Shown: positions 7,053-15,534, counted from the first letter of the stretch. The stretch is DNA of 64,000 bases from Kribbella antiqua (GCF_004345665.1 NZ_SLWR01000015.1:62001-126000), one strand, 5' to 3'. Notes: generated from the sequence alone by a model not told the origin. A program made the numbers and translations.

Positions 7053-9122
7053 TCAGGACTCCTGCACTAGGTGGGACTCAGGTGAAACGGTAGCGGGCTG
7101 CTTGGAAGCCACCAGGTGGGCCACCAGCAGTGGTACGGCGAAACCGGCCATGATCGCGGGCAGTGCGACCCCGGCGTCGTTCAGCAACATGCCGACCAGG
7201 CCACAGGTCGACAGAGCGAGCAGAGTCGGCCGGACCATCGGCCGGCTCGTGTAGAAGGTCCTGTACTCCTGGAATGGCACCCGCTCGGGCAGCACAGTGG
7301 CAAGCATCGTCACCACCACAGCGACGAGCATCGCCCAGCCAGCGGGGCCAGTGAAGAACTGGACTGCCATCTGCAGCTTGCGGATCAGTACGTCGCTCAC
7401 GTCGCCATCCAGCAGCCTGGCCACGAACGTGCCGAAGTGACTTCGCTCGTCCTCCGGCCGCAGGTAGTCAAGGAAGGCGACGCTCGAGACCGCCAGCACC
7501 CCTGCCGCGCCCACGCCGAGCAGTGCACGCCAGGAGATGCTGCCCCGCCAGGTCAGCCAGGCCATGAGCAGCACAGCCGGGGTCAGCGCGATGATGCCGC
7601 CGAAGTCCGTCCCCCACCCCGGCTTGCCGTCGACAATGATGGCTGCGCCGCCAACCGCGAGTACGGCGAGTGCAGCCTGCTTGCGGCTCTTGTCGATCAG
7701 CCTCTGCGCGGCCCACCCGGCTGTGACGAGTGCAGCGACGGCCAGAGTGGCGAAGGTGGAGTTGCCGAAGCCGTAGAACCGTCCGCCGATCACAGGACCG
7801 TCGGTGAACATGCTGCCGAACTGCAGCGGTGTCCCGAGTACGCCGTCCACCAGCAGGATGCCGTACGCCGCGGCGGCGATCCCGAGGTAGGCATAATGTT
7901 TCAAGACGACCTGAGCCACGCCCGCGAGCAATGCGCTGATGCCGAGAACCACGCAGTACAAGGAGAATCCCGGCGCCGGCCACCGCCACCACACGGTCGC
8001 CGTGGACAGGAAGACCGCGATGAAGAACCCGCCCTGCATCAGCAACGTGAAGACGAACGTACGACGGGATCGCGGGCTGCGGGTGATCACGAACCACGCC
8101 AGGGCGAGCAGCTCGGCGGCCAGGATGGTCATCGAGACCGCGATGAGCATGGGGCGCGGTTGCTCGAAGCGCTGGTTGGTGTCGAGCCGGTCCTGGATCA
8201 CCGCGGCCGCATCGGTGTGCCGGTCGCCGGTGAAGTGGATCTCGTTGCCGTCCAGCGGACCGGCCTTCTTCTCGTCGCCGGCCGGATCAACCTCTGCCGG
8301 GGTTCGCTCCTTGAGGATCGTCGCGGTGACGTCGGTCAGCTGAATCAGGCCCGGTCGACGGGTGCTGTCGCTGGTCAGCCAGCGCGGACCGTTGTCCGGG
8401 GGGAGCTGCATCGCGACCAACGGCTCCTGATGCTCGTTGGCCATCGTCTGGCTGATACCGACGAGCAGCACCCAGCCGTCCGCTGCCCTGGCCTGGGCGA
8501 CCAGGTCGGCAACCTTCTTGCGTGCCTCGGCTCGGCCTTCGCGTGGCGGCAGCGCACCGGCGTCGATGATCGCGTCGCCGCAGTCGTTGCTCGCGAGCCT
8601 GGCCTGGTCTAGCTCGGGTTGCCAGTTGGTCACTGAGCCGTCGGTGCGGGCCAGCGCGATCGCGGCGCCTGGGCCGAAGCCGCAGATCCGGTAGGCCGGG
8701 TTGGTCTGACCGAGGCGGCCGATGGGGGCGCCGGTGTGGTGGTCCGCCTGGCGGTCGACGTACGTCTGCCAGTCCTGGACCTGGCCATTCGTCACGGCGG
8801 GCAGGTCGCCACAGGGCTCGTCGGGGACGCTGCCCCAGGCCCGAGTGCCGGCGCTGATAGTGAGCCAGCCGTCGACCGGGCACGTGTGCGGGCCAGCCGT
8901 CTTCACGGTGATCGAGCCGATGTGCGACTGATTGACCAACGCTGTCAGCTCCGGCGAGGCCTTCACGTCGTTCCAGGTCAGGCCGGGCACACCGATCACC
9001 ACGACCTTGGCGAACAGGCTGTTCGGCTGCGCGTTCGCCGTACTTGCGGATCCTGCGAGCAGGACGGCTGCGGTCAGAATGAGGGTGCGGGCGAGGAGAC
9101 GCCGCACCCTGGACAGCTTCAT
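7053..9122 (-). CDS. Exported alkaline-phosphatase-like domain plus polytopic membrane protein
   Basis: A 689-residue protein. Residues 1-31 form a signal peptide. Residues about 35-320 resemble the alkaline-phosphatase superfamily fold (VVVIGVPGLTWNDV near the start, TAGPHTCPVDGWLTISAG with a possible nucleophile, and TDVTATIL as in C-terminal metal-site regions). About ten hydrophobic helices follow from residue 330 onward. It sits inside the purine operon: its ATG overlaps the purQ stop (TGATG) and its stop is one base from the purL start. Likely a cell-envelope phosphatase or phosphotransferase; function unproven, and a link to purine synthesis is not evident. Confidence 0.6.
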   Translation of the reverse strand: MKLSRVRRLLARTLILTAAVLLAGSASTANAQPNSLFAKVVVIGVPGLTWNDVKASPELTALVNQSHIGSITVKTAGPHTCPVDGWLTISAGTRAWGSVPDEPCGDLPAVTNGQVQDWQTYVDRQADHHTGAPIGRLGQTNPAYRICGFGPGAAIALARTDGSVTNWQPELDQARLASNDCGDAIIDAGALPPREGRAEARKKVADLVAQARAADGWVLLVGISQTMANEHQEPLVAMQLPPDNGPRWLTSDSTRRPGLIQLTDVTATILKERTPAEVDPAGDEKKAGPLDGNEIHFTGDRHTDAAAVIQDRLDTNQRFEQPRPMLIAVSMTILAAELLALAWFVITRSPRSRRTFVFTLLMQGGFFIAVFLSTATVWWRWPAPGFSLYCVVLGISALLAGVAQVVLKHYAYLGIAAAAYGILLVDGVLGTPLQFGSMFTDGPVIGGRFYGFGNSTFATLAVAALVTAGWAAQRLIDKSRKQAALAVLAVGGAAIIVDGKPGWGTDFGGIIALTPAVLLMAWLTWRGSISWRALLGVGAAGVLAVSSVAFLDYLRPEDERSHFGTFVARLLDGDVSDVLIRKLQMAVQFFTGPAGWAMLVAVVVTMLATVLPERVPFQEYRTFYTSRPMVRPTLLALSTCGLVGMLLNDAGVALPAIMAGFAVPLLVAHLVASKQPATVSPESHLVQES

Positions 9123-9793
9123 CAGGAGGCGACGACGGCCTTCAGCACCGAGGTGAAGAAGCCCAGGCCGTCCGTGGTCGGGCCGGTGAGTGTCTCGACG
9201 CAGTGCTCCGGGTGCGGCATCAGGCCGACCACGTTGCCGCGCTCGTTGCTGATCCCGGCGATGTCGCGGTACGAGCCGTTCGGGTTCTCGCCCAGGTAGC
9301 GGGCGACGACCCGGCCCTCGCCCTCCAACCGGTCCAGCGTCGCCTCGTCGGCGACGTACGAACCGTCCTGGTTCTTCAGCACGATGGTGATCTCGTGATT
9401 GGCGTCGTAGTCGCTGGTCCAGGCGGTGCGGTTGTTCTCGATCCGCAGCGGCTGGTCCTTGCAGAGGAACTTGCGGTGATGGTTCTTGATCAGCGCGCCG
9501 GGGAGCAGATGCGACTCACACAGCACCTGGAAGCCGTTGCAGATACCGAGCACTGGCAGGCCCTCGCCGGCCTTCTTGATGATCGTCTCCATCACCGGAG
9601 CGAACCGGGAGATGGCACCGGCCCGGAGGTAGTCGCCGTACGAGAAGCCGCCCGGCAGGACGACCGCGTCCACACCGTGCAGGTCGGCGTCGGCGTGCCA
9701 GAGGGCGACCGGCTCGGCACCGGCGACGGCGGCCGCGCGGCGGGCGTCGGCGTCGTCCAGTGAGCCCGGGAAGGTGACGACCCCGATCTTCAC
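9122..9793 (-). CDS. purQ: Phosphoribosylformylglycinamidine synthase subunit PurQ
   Basis: A 223-residue class I glutamine amidotransferase that releases ammonia from glutamine for PurL. The nucleophile lies in GICNGFQVL (Cys85) and the catalytic His194/Glu196 in MPHPEHCVE; the oxyanion region is PGGFSYGDYLR (47-57). It overlaps purS by 4 bp (ATGA) and its stop overlaps the next ATG, so purS, purQ, the membrane gene and purL form one tightly coupled transcription unit. Confidence 0.97.
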   Translation of the reverse strand: MKIGVVTFPGSLDDADARRAAAVAGAEPVALWHADADLHGVDAVVLPGGFSYGDYLRAGAISRFAPVMETIIKKAGEGLPVLGICNGFQVLCESHLLPGALIKNHHRKFLCKDQPLRIENNRTAWTSDYDANHEITIVLKNQDGSYVADEATLDRLEGEGRVVARYLGENPNGSYRDIAGISNERGNVVGLMPHPEHCVETLTGPTTDGLGFFTSVLKAVVAS

Positions 9794-10041
9794 TGGGCGT
9801 CCTCTACGTGCAGGGTGTAGTCCTCGATCACCGGGTTGGCCAGCAGCGTGTCGGCGGCCTTGCGGATCTCGGCGACCCGCTCCTCGGTCGCCTCGCCGTC
9901 CAGGGTGATCTCGAACCGCTTGCCCTGCCGCACGTCGGCCACGCCGTCGAAGCCGAGCCGGCCGAACGCGCCGTGCACCGCCTTGCCCTGCGGGTCGAGG
10001 ATCTCGGGCTTGAGCATGACGTCGACGACAACGCGAGCCAC
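9790..10041 (-). CDS. purS: Phosphoribosylformylglycinamidine synthase subunit PurS
   Basis: An 83-residue PurS, the small bridging subunit of the PurLQS complex. The typical opening (ARVVVDVMLKPEILDPQGKAV) and the GFDGVADVRQGKRFEI segment are clear. It is the first gene of the purSQ-purL operon; the roughly 250-base region upstream, before the divergent membrane gene, should hold the operon promoter, though I could not assign boxes confidently. Confidence 0.96.
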   Translation of the reverse strand: MARVVVDVMLKPEILDPQGKAVHGAFGRLGFDGVADVRQGKRFEITLDGEATEERVAEIRKAADTLLANPVIEDYTLHVEDAQ

Positions 10042-10288
10042 TGACTACTCCAGGTCTCGTTCCGGGGTGACGCCCTGAATCCTACCGACCAGCGGGCAGA
10101 AGCCCCGCATCGGCCGCCATTCTGGACTACCCGCCACTGTGCGTAGTCGTGCCGCGGCTGCCGGGCAGGGCGTCGTACCGGCGTGGCTGTCAAGGGTGGG
10201 AGGGCGAGGGCCGGTGGGACCCTGGTTCCTCCCGGGAGTGGGGCTGGGTTGCGTGGCAACGCTGGTGGCGGCGCATAACCTCGGGGCT

Positions 10289-10777
10289 ATGTGGGTGTGG
10301 CAGTTGGTGCTGGCGGTGGGCTTCGGGATCGGGTCCGCTGTCATACCGGTGATGAACGCGGAGGCGTACGTCCTCGTTGGCGGCGGCTCCGGTGCACTCG
10401 ACCCGGTGGTCGCCGCGGTCGGCGTCTCGGTCGGGCAGACGATCGGCAAGGTCGCGATGTTCCTCGCCGTCCGGTACCGCCCGGGCTATGCCACCCGGAA
10501 GTCGAAGGAGCCCAAGCCGGTCGATCTCGGCACCCGCCGGGGCCGGTTCGTGCAGTGGAACCGCGACGTCAGCAAACGCCTCCTCGACGCGATGAGCGAC
10601 CGCCGCTGGAGCATCCCGGTCACCCTCCTGAGCGCCTTCACCGGCATCCCACCACTCTACGGCGTAGCCCTCATCGGTGGCGCCTCCCGCATGGGGGTCT
10701 TGACCTTCACCCTCTCAGTCCTCACCGGCCGAACCGCCCGCTTCGTCCTCCTAGCCGCAGGCGTCAGCCTCTTCTAA
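10289..10777 (+). CDS. Small polytopic membrane protein
   Basis: A 162-residue protein if started at the ATG at 10289, or 212 residues from a GTG at 10139. The longer start adds a proline/glycine-rich head. Hydrophobic segments lie at about residues 3-20, 35-60, 110-130 and 138-160, with a basic loop between (YRPGYATRKSKEPKPVD). The C-terminal FTGIPPLYGVALIGGASRMG pattern recalls small DedA/VTT-type (YqaA-like) membrane proteins, but this is weak. Divergent from purS and followed by inverted repeats and an intrinsic terminator. Confidence 0.55.
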   Translation: MWVWQLVLAVGFGIGSAVIPVMNAEAYVLVGGGSGALDPVVAAVGVSVGQTIGKVAMFLAVRYRPGYATRKSKEPKPVDLGTRRGRFVQWNRDVSKRLLDAMSDRRWSIPVTLLSAFTGIPPLYGVALIGGASRMGVLTFTLSVLTGRTARFVLLAAGVSLF

Positions 10778-10793
10778 CCGCCGCCCGCCCCGC

Positions 10794-10885
10794 GCCATTT
10801 CAGAGGCCAACCCTCAAGCTTGTGGGTTGCGGACCCAAATTCTGGGTCCGCAACCCACCACCGAAGGGGTCGACCCCTGAAATGG
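10794..10885. repeat. Nested inverted repeats downstream of the membrane gene
   Basis: Three structures are stacked. The core is a perfect 16-bp inverted repeat, GTGGGTTGCGGACCCA at 10822-10837 and its complement at 10843-10858, with a 5-base loop. A 12-bp palindrome GGGGTCGACCCC lies at 10866-10877. Outer arms CCATTTCAG (10795-10803) and CTGAAATGG (10877-10885) enclose both. There is no T-run directly after, and a normal terminator follows at 10926, so this is more than a simple terminator. Confidence 0.75.
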
Positions 10886-10925
10886 GCGTGGTCAGCTGGT
10901 GAAGGTGCGGCCCTCCCCCAACCAC

Positions 10926-10954
10926 CCGCCGCCGGAGGCGGCGGCCTTTCTTTT
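10926..10954 (+). terminator. Intrinsic terminator with U-tract
   Basis: 8-bp stem CCGCCGCC / GGCGGCGG with a GGA loop, followed by CCTTTCTTTT. This is the clearest factor-independent terminator in the window. It reads on the plus strand and ends where the convergent purC gene ends. Confidence 0.8.
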
Positions 10955-11820
10955 CAGGCGGTGAACTTCCTGCCGGTCAGTTGTTCGTAGGCGTTGATGT
11001 ACGCCGACCTGGTCCGCTCGACTACCTCGTCGGAGAGTGGGGGTGGGGCCTCGCCGGAGTTGCGGTCCCAGCCGGACTCGAACTGGAGCCAGTCGCGGAT
11101 GATCTGCTTGTCCAGCGACGGCTGTTGCTTCCCCGGCTCCCACTGGCCGGCCGGCCAGAAGCGGCTCGAGTCCGGCGTCAGTACCTCGTCGGCCAGCACG
11201 ATCGTCCCGTCCGCGCGCGTCCCGAACTCGAACTTCGTGTCCGCCACGATGATCCCGCGCTCCGCCGCCATCGCGTGCGCCCGCGTGTAGATGTCCAGCG
11301 TGGTGTCCCTCAGCGCGGCCGCTGTCTCCGCGCCGACTGTTGCGACCACAGCGTCGTACGAGACGTTCTCGTCGTGCTCGCCGAGCTCGGCCTTGGTCGC
11401 GGGCGTGAAGATCGGCTCGTCCAGCCGGGAGCCCTCGACCAGCCCGGGCTTCAGCGGGATCCCGCACACACTGCCGGTCGCGTTGTAGTCGAGCAGGCCG
11501 GAGCCGCTCAGGTACCCGCGGGCAACGCACTCGACCGGCAACATCGCGAGCTTCTCGCAGATCACCGCGCGCCCGGCGACCTCGGCCGGTACGTCGGTGG
11601 ACAGGATGTGGTTCGGCACGTCCAGCACCTCGAACCACCACAGGCTCATCGCGGTGAGCACCTTGCCCTTGTCCGGGATCGGCGTCTCCAGAACCCAGTC
11701 GAACGCACTCTGCCGGTCGCTGGCGACCATCAGCAGTTCGCCGGACCCCAGCTCGTACAGGTCCCGGACCTTGCCGGAGTGGATGTGCTTCGCACCAGGA
11801 ATCTCAGCAGGAGTGGTCAC
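10954..11820 (-). CDS. purC: Phosphoribosylaminoimidazole-succinocarboxamide synthase
   Basis: A 288-residue SAICAR synthetase, joining aspartate to CAIR in the eighth step of IMP synthesis. Typical blocks: HIHSGKVRDLYEL with the ATP-binding K-V-R-D-L-Y near residues 14-20, VASDRQSAFDWVL, PVECVARGYLSGSG, and DTKFEFG. The start is GTG at 11820, with GGAAGAA about nine bases upstream; upstream in-frame codons encode no recognisable PurC sequence. It stands alone on the minus strand, about 0.9 kb from purS. Confidence 0.96.
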   Translation of the reverse strand: MTTPAEIPGAKHIHSGKVRDLYELGSGELLMVASDRQSAFDWVLETPIPDKGKVLTAMSLWWFEVLDVPNHILSTDVPAEVAGRAVICEKLAMLPVECVARGYLSGSGLLDYNATGSVCGIPLKPGLVEGSRLDEPIFTPATKAELGEHDENVSYDAVVATVGAETAAALRDTTLDIYTRAHAMAAERGIIVADTKFEFGTRADGTIVLADEVLTPDSSRFWPAGQWEPGKQQPSLDKQIIRDWLQFESGWDRNSGEAPPPLSDEVVERTRSAYINAYEQLTGRKFTA

Positions 11821-11979
11821 GCCGCGATTCTTCCACCCCGCCCCGCCGCGCCGAACCCGGCCAAGGACCATGCGGACTTCCAGCACTCACCAAACCCCCA
11901 GGCGGGGCAATCTCGGCCCGCCGCTCAAGCGTGGGCTGCGAGTGCCGCACCTGGTTGGTGAGTGCCGCAGATCCGCAAG

Positions 11980-13038
11980 CTAGTGCCGCCGCAGCGACAC
12001 CAACTTCCCGGCGAAGGCCAACAGCCCGTCCCGGACCGCACACACCACCGGGTTCGCCACCTGACCGAGCTGGCCGACGCTGCGGGATCGCTTGATCAGC
12101 TTGGTGGTCGCGGGCCGCCGCTCGGTGTCGTACGCCGCCAACGCCGTACCCAGCGAAGCATCGTCGGCCAGGTGTCTGGCCAGCGCGCCCGCGTCCTCGA
12201 TGGCGGAGCAGGCGCCGCGGCCGAGGTTCGGCGTCATCGCGTGGGCGGCGTCGCCGAGGAGGACCACACGGCCGTTGTGGAAAGGCCTCAGCGGGAGCGC
12301 GAGGTCGTAGATGTCGTTCTGCAGCACGTCCGCCGTACCGGCGAGGATGGCCGGGATCGGCTCATGCCAACCGCCGAAGGCCTCGGCGTGGCTTCTTTGG
12401 CCGGCCGGCTGGTTCGCTGTGGCATACCAGTAGATCCGCCCGTCGATCAGCCGCGCGAATCCGAATCGTTGCCCACGGCCCCAAGTTTCGCCACCGCCGT
12501 CGTCGATCTCCACGTCGGCGATCCCCCGGTACGCCGTATAGCCGGAGTACTGCGGGCCCTGGTAATCCGGGTAGATCGCTTGACGGATGACACTGCGGAT
12601 GCCGTCCGCCGCGACCACCAGGTCAGCCCGCAGCTCGTCGTTGATCGTGACCCCGGTGTCGTCCTGAGTGATCTCGGTGACGGTGTAACCGGTCCGGACC
12701 GTGATGGCCGGGCCGAACTGGTCCGTGATGAGGTCGTGCAACTGAGCCCGGTGGATCATCACCGGGATCTCGACGCCGAGGTCGGCCGCCTTGACCACCC
12801 AGCGACCGTTGGGCTTCCGCATCCCGGCCGGCTTGGACAGCGCGGCCGCCTTCTCGACGCCCTTCACCCCAAGCTCCTCCAGTACGGCGACCGCCGACGG
12901 CCAGACGGAGATCCCGGCACCCACCTCCCCCAGCTCAGGCGCCCGTTCCAGCACCGTGACCTGCCATCCGCACCGTTGCAGCGCGACGGCCGCCGTGACC
13001 CCTCCGATACCCGCACCCACCACGATCGCCGTTCTCAT
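11980..13038 (-). CDS. FAD-dependent aromatic-ring-type monooxygenase
   Basis: A 352-residue group A flavin monooxygenase (salicylate/para-hydroxybenzoate hydroxylase-like). The Rossmann GxGxxG reads VVGAGIGGVTAAVAL (about 7-21), the central DG motif reads VVAADGIRSVIR, and the second FAD motif reads VVLLGDAAHAMTPNLGRGACSAIEDA (about 275-300). It hydroxylates or epoxidises an unknown small molecule using NAD(P)H and O2. Start at the ATG at 13038; longer frames lack similarity. It is divergent from a TetR gene, with a palindromic operator between them, so that TetR is its likely repressor. Confidence 0.85.
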   Translation of the reverse strand: MRTAIVVGAGIGGVTAAVALQRCGWQVTVLERAPELGEVGAGISVWPSAVAVLEELGVKGVEKAAALSKPAGMRKPNGRWVVKAADLGVEIPVMIHRAQLHDLITDQFGPAITVRTGYTVTEITQDDTGVTINDELRADLVVAADGIRSVIRQAIYPDYQGPQYSGYTAYRGIADVEIDDGGGETWGRGQRFGFARLIDGRIYWYATANQPAGQRSHAEAFGGWHEPIPAILAGTADVLQNDIYDLALPLRPFHNGRVVLLGDAAHAMTPNLGRGACSAIEDAGALARHLADDASLGTALAAYDTERRPATTKLIKRSRSVGQLGQVANPVVCAVRDGLLAFAGKLVSLRRH

Positions 13039-13046
13039 GAATCTGA

Positions 13047-13062
13047 CTCTACATCTGTAGAG
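13047..13062. promoter_or_regulatory. Probable TetR operator
   Basis: Perfect 7-2-7 palindrome CTCTACATCTGTAGAG in the 53-base gap between the divergent monooxygenase and TetR genes, 9 bases from the monooxygenase ATG. Position and symmetry fit a dimeric TetR site controlling both promoters. Confidence 0.6.
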
Positions 13063-13091
13063 GGCGATTGAACAGTGCGAGACTGACCGGC

Positions 13092-13682
13092 GTGACGAAG
13101 CAGGTTCCGCTGGGTGCGGATCGCCGGGACGCCATTGCCGATGCCGCGATCCATCTCGTCGCGACGCGCGGGTTGCGTGGGCTGACCCATCGCGCGGTCG
13201 ACGCGGAGGCCGGGCTGCCGCCGGGCTCGACGTCGTACTACCTGCGGACCCGAAGCGCACTGCTCACCGCGTGCGTGAACCGGATGCTGGCGCGCGACGT
13301 AAGCGCGACTGCGCAGCCCGGGCCTGGGCCGACCGGGTCGCCGGTCGAGTTGCTGAATCAGCTGGTGATCGGGCTGGCGCGGGATCGGCCGGACGATCTG
13401 ATCGCGCGCTACGAGCTGTCGCTGGAAGCCAGCCGTCAGCCGGAGTTGCGGACCGCGATCAACGAGGGTGGACGGCAGTTGCGGGCGATGCTGGCGCAGC
13501 TGCTCGACGGGCTCGGCGTACCGAATGCCGAGGAGGCCGCGTGGCCGGCGGCCGCGATGATGGACGGGCTGCTCTACGACCGGGTCGCGGGGGCCGGGGC
13601 AACGCTCTCACCAGAAGCGTTCGACGCCGCCGTACGACGGTCGATCAAAGCACTGCTCGAGGGGCTCAAAGCCGGTCGGTGA
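13092..13682 (+). CDS. TetR-family transcriptional regulator
   Basis: A 196-residue regulator. The N-terminal helix-turn-helix reads RRDAIADAAIHLVATRGLRGLTHRAVDAEAGLPPGSTSYYLRTRSALL; the C-terminal part is the variable ligand-binding domain. Start taken at GTG 13092 because the earlier TTG at 13068 lies close to the operator. It probably represses the divergent FAD monooxygenase and itself, and is released by that enzyme's substrate or a related compound (inference). Its 3' end overlaps the convergent membrane gene by 17 bp. Confidence 0.85.
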   Translation: MTKQVPLGADRRDAIADAAIHLVATRGLRGLTHRAVDAEAGLPPGSTSYYLRTRSALLTACVNRMLARDVSATAQPGPGPTGSPVELLNQLVIGLARDRPDDLIARYELSLEASRQPELRTAINEGGRQLRAMLAQLLDGLGVPNAEEAAWPAAAMMDGLLYDRVAGAGATLSPEAFDAAVRRSIKALLEGLKAGR

Positions 13683-14088
13683 CGGTGATGAAGGTGAAGT
13701 AGCAGACACCGAGCACCATACCGACGTGGCCGAGGACGGACAGGCCGGCGCCGGAGCCCCAGGCGTCACCCTTCGCGTCCTCCGAATGTTTGCCGCCGCT
13801 CGGCAGCCAACGGGCCAGCAGCAACAATCCGACGATTGCCAACAGCCACCATCCGGCCAGGACCAGGAACGCGATCTCGCGACGACCGGTGACGAGGGCA
13901 ACGATCCAGGACACCAACGTCAGTACGCCGACAGTGGTGTGGATCCGTAGCAGGCTGGCGGAGTAGCCGAACACACCGCTGGACCGGACGGTGCCGTCGA
14001 CAACGGTACCTCCGAGCCGGACGCGCGTCAGCAGTACGACGACCGCGCCGAGGGCGGTCAGGAACCAGGTGACGTTCGACCATTCCAC
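13666..14088 (-). CDS. Four-helix membrane protein, unknown function
   Basis: A 140-residue protein from the GTG at 14088, which has AAGGAT at good spacing. Four hydrophobic helices are seen, at about residues 6-25, 40-62, 70-90 and 115-135. A glycine/serine loop (PSGGKHSEDAKGDAWGSG) separates helices 3 and 4. I do not recognise a family; topology resembles small DUF-type actinobacterial membrane proteins. It overlaps the TetR gene at the 3' end but is convergent, so no operon is implied. Confidence 0.55.
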   Translation of the reverse strand: MEWSNVTWFLTALGAVVVLLTRVRLGGTVVDGTVRSSGVFGYSASLLRIHTTVGVLTLVSWIVALVTGRREIAFLVLAGWWLLAIVGLLLLARWLPSGGKHSEDAKGDAWGSGAGLSVLGHVGMVLGVCYFTFITVTDRL

Positions 14089-14262
14089 GGACCGATCCTT
14101 ACCCCACCCACCCTCCCCCCGAACCGTTCCCCGCGTGTCGTCCATACGCCGAAAGCCCGGCCCCACGGCACCTCGCAGCACCGTGAAGCGGGGCCGCCAC
14201 CGTCTGTAACCACCGGCAAATGTGGTCTACCCGACACCTGCGAGGCCGGCCAGATGGCTGTC

Positions 14263-14345
14263 AGCTCAGTGGGCATCCCCTCACCTGGAGGGTTGCCCAC
14301 TGAGAATCCGAGGGGGCAACCCACCAGCTCAATGGGCAACCCCTC
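14263..14345. repeat. Direct and inverted intergenic repeats
   Basis: A 20-bp direct repeat occurs at 14263-14282 and 14326-14345 (18 of 20 bases identical, starting AGCTCA). Between them CTCAGTGGGCA (14265-14275) pairs perfectly with TGCCCACTGAG at 14294-14304. The 14089-14542 stretch holds no convincing gene; these repeats and the 41-bp tandem array fill it. Confidence 0.7.
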
Positions 14346-14362
14346 CGCTTAATGCGGCGGCT

Positions 14363-14490
14363 GTGGGTTGGTCCGGCGGGGCCGGGGGTTGCGCCCCGCG
14401 AACGTGGGTGGTCCGGTGCGGCCGGGGGTTGCGCCCCGCCGAACGTGAGTGGTCCGGTGCGGCCGGGGGTTGCGCCCGGCCGAACGTGGG
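14363..14490. repeat. 41-bp tandem repeat, three copies plus a partial fourth
   Basis: Three head-to-tail 41-bp units occupy 14363-14403, 14404-14444 and 14445-14485, each built as GTGGGTGGTCCGG.., a GGCCGGGGGTTGCGCCC core, and ending CGAAC; a partial fourth starts at 14486. Copies differ at a few bases. Forty-one is not a multiple of three, so they are not selected as a protein repeat. They lie just downstream of the low-complexity membrane protein gene. Confidence 0.85.
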
Positions 14491-14542
14491 TGCCGGCGGG
14501 TCAGGAGTGTCCGCTCTCGGCCCGCCGGGCTGCTGGGGGTGG

Positions 14543-15511
14543 TCAGCTGGTTTGGGTTTGGCCGTTGGAGCTCTGGGTGCCGGTGCCTGGCTGGGTGCCC
14601 GGCCCCTGGCCCGTCATGCCCTGGCCCTGCCCGGTGGTGCCCTGGCCCTGCAGTTGACCGGGGAAGGTGCTTTGGTTCTGGCCGGTGGTGCCTTGGTTCT
14701 GGCCGGTCGTGCCTTGGCCCTGGCCGGTGGTGCCTTGGCCCTGACCGAAGCCCTGGCCGGGGAACTGGCGGCCGCCACCGCCGCCGGGCCCACCGAACTG
14801 GTTCTGCTGAGTCCCGGTGCCGTCCCATGCGTGTCCAACCGCCGCACCGCCGAGGAACGCCAGCACCGCCAGCGCCGACCCAGCACCAGCCAACATCAGG
14901 TTGCTCGGCCGCCCCTTCCCCCCAGCAGCGCCCTGCCCAGCACCCGCCGGCTCACCGTAAGCACCGCCATACGCCCCCGGAGCACCCGCTGCCGGAGCAG
15001 CCCCCGGTACGGCGCCAGCCGCCGCAGCTCCTGGCACGCCGGCACCCTGCGCGGCTCCCGGTACGGCGGAGCCGACTGAGCCGGAGCCCGGTACAGCGAC
15101 TCCCGGCGCAGCGGAGCCGCCCTGCGTGGCTGCCTGAGCCGCGCCGCCTGCCGTGCCGGCGGGAGCGTCCGTCGAGGCGGCCGGGGCACCGGCGGCCTCG
15201 GCACGAGCGGCGTGCCATCGGGCCTCGGCCTCAGTCATCTGCGCACTCGGCGCCACCTCAGCGGCTCCAGCGGCTCCGACTGCTCCAGCTCCGGCTGCTC
15301 CGGCTGCTCCGGCTCCTCCGGCTGCTCCGGCTGCTCCGGCTACCTCGGTGACTCCGGATGGTCCCGCCGTACCGGATCCGCCGCCTGCTCCGGAGTAGCC
15401 CGGGGCCGCATGGGTGCCGGGGAGGCCGGGGCCGGATAGGTGGGGGCCGGGTTGGTTCGTTGTGCGGTGGATGGGGCCTTCGGGGATCGGAGCGTTGGTG
15501 TTTTGTGTCAT
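14543..15511 (-). CDS. Low-complexity Ala/Gly-rich single-pass membrane protein
   Basis: A 322-residue protein dominated by Ala, Gly, Pro and Gln. The N-terminus is polar and proline-rich, followed by long A-G-A-A-G runs (about 55-205). One membrane helix lies at about residues 205-230 (LMLAGAGSALAVLAFLGGAA). The C-terminal tail is outside by prediction and consists of G-Q-G-Q-G-T-T-G-Q type repeats. It sits 23 bases after the GT39 gene in the same direction, so it is probably the last gene of the sugar-transfer operon. It may be a glycosylation acceptor or scaffold, which is speculation. No family recognised. Confidence 0.55.
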   Translation of the reverse strand: MTQNTNAPIPEGPIHRTTNQPGPHLSGPGLPGTHAAPGYSGAGGGSGTAGPSGVTEVAGAAGAAGGAGAAGAAGAGAVGAAGAAEVAPSAQMTEAEARWHAARAEAAGAPAASTDAPAGTAGGAAQAATQGGSAAPGVAVPGSGSVGSAVPGAAQGAGVPGAAAAGAVPGAAPAAGAPGAYGGAYGEPAGAGQGAAGGKGRPSNLMLAGAGSALAVLAFLGGAAVGHAWDGTGTQQNQFGGPGGGGGRQFPGQGFGQGQGTTGQGQGTTGQNQGTTGQNQSTFPGQLQGQGTTGQGQGMTGQGPGTQPGTGTQSSNGQTQTS

Positions 15512-15534
15512 ATCGCGTACTCCACTTTCCTTTG

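Noticed and set aside
14352..15351. Plus-strand frames across the 41-bp repeats and the low-complexity gene
   Set aside because: They are Arg/Pro/Gly-rich mirror frames; the minus-strand gene has a membrane helix and sits in an operon.
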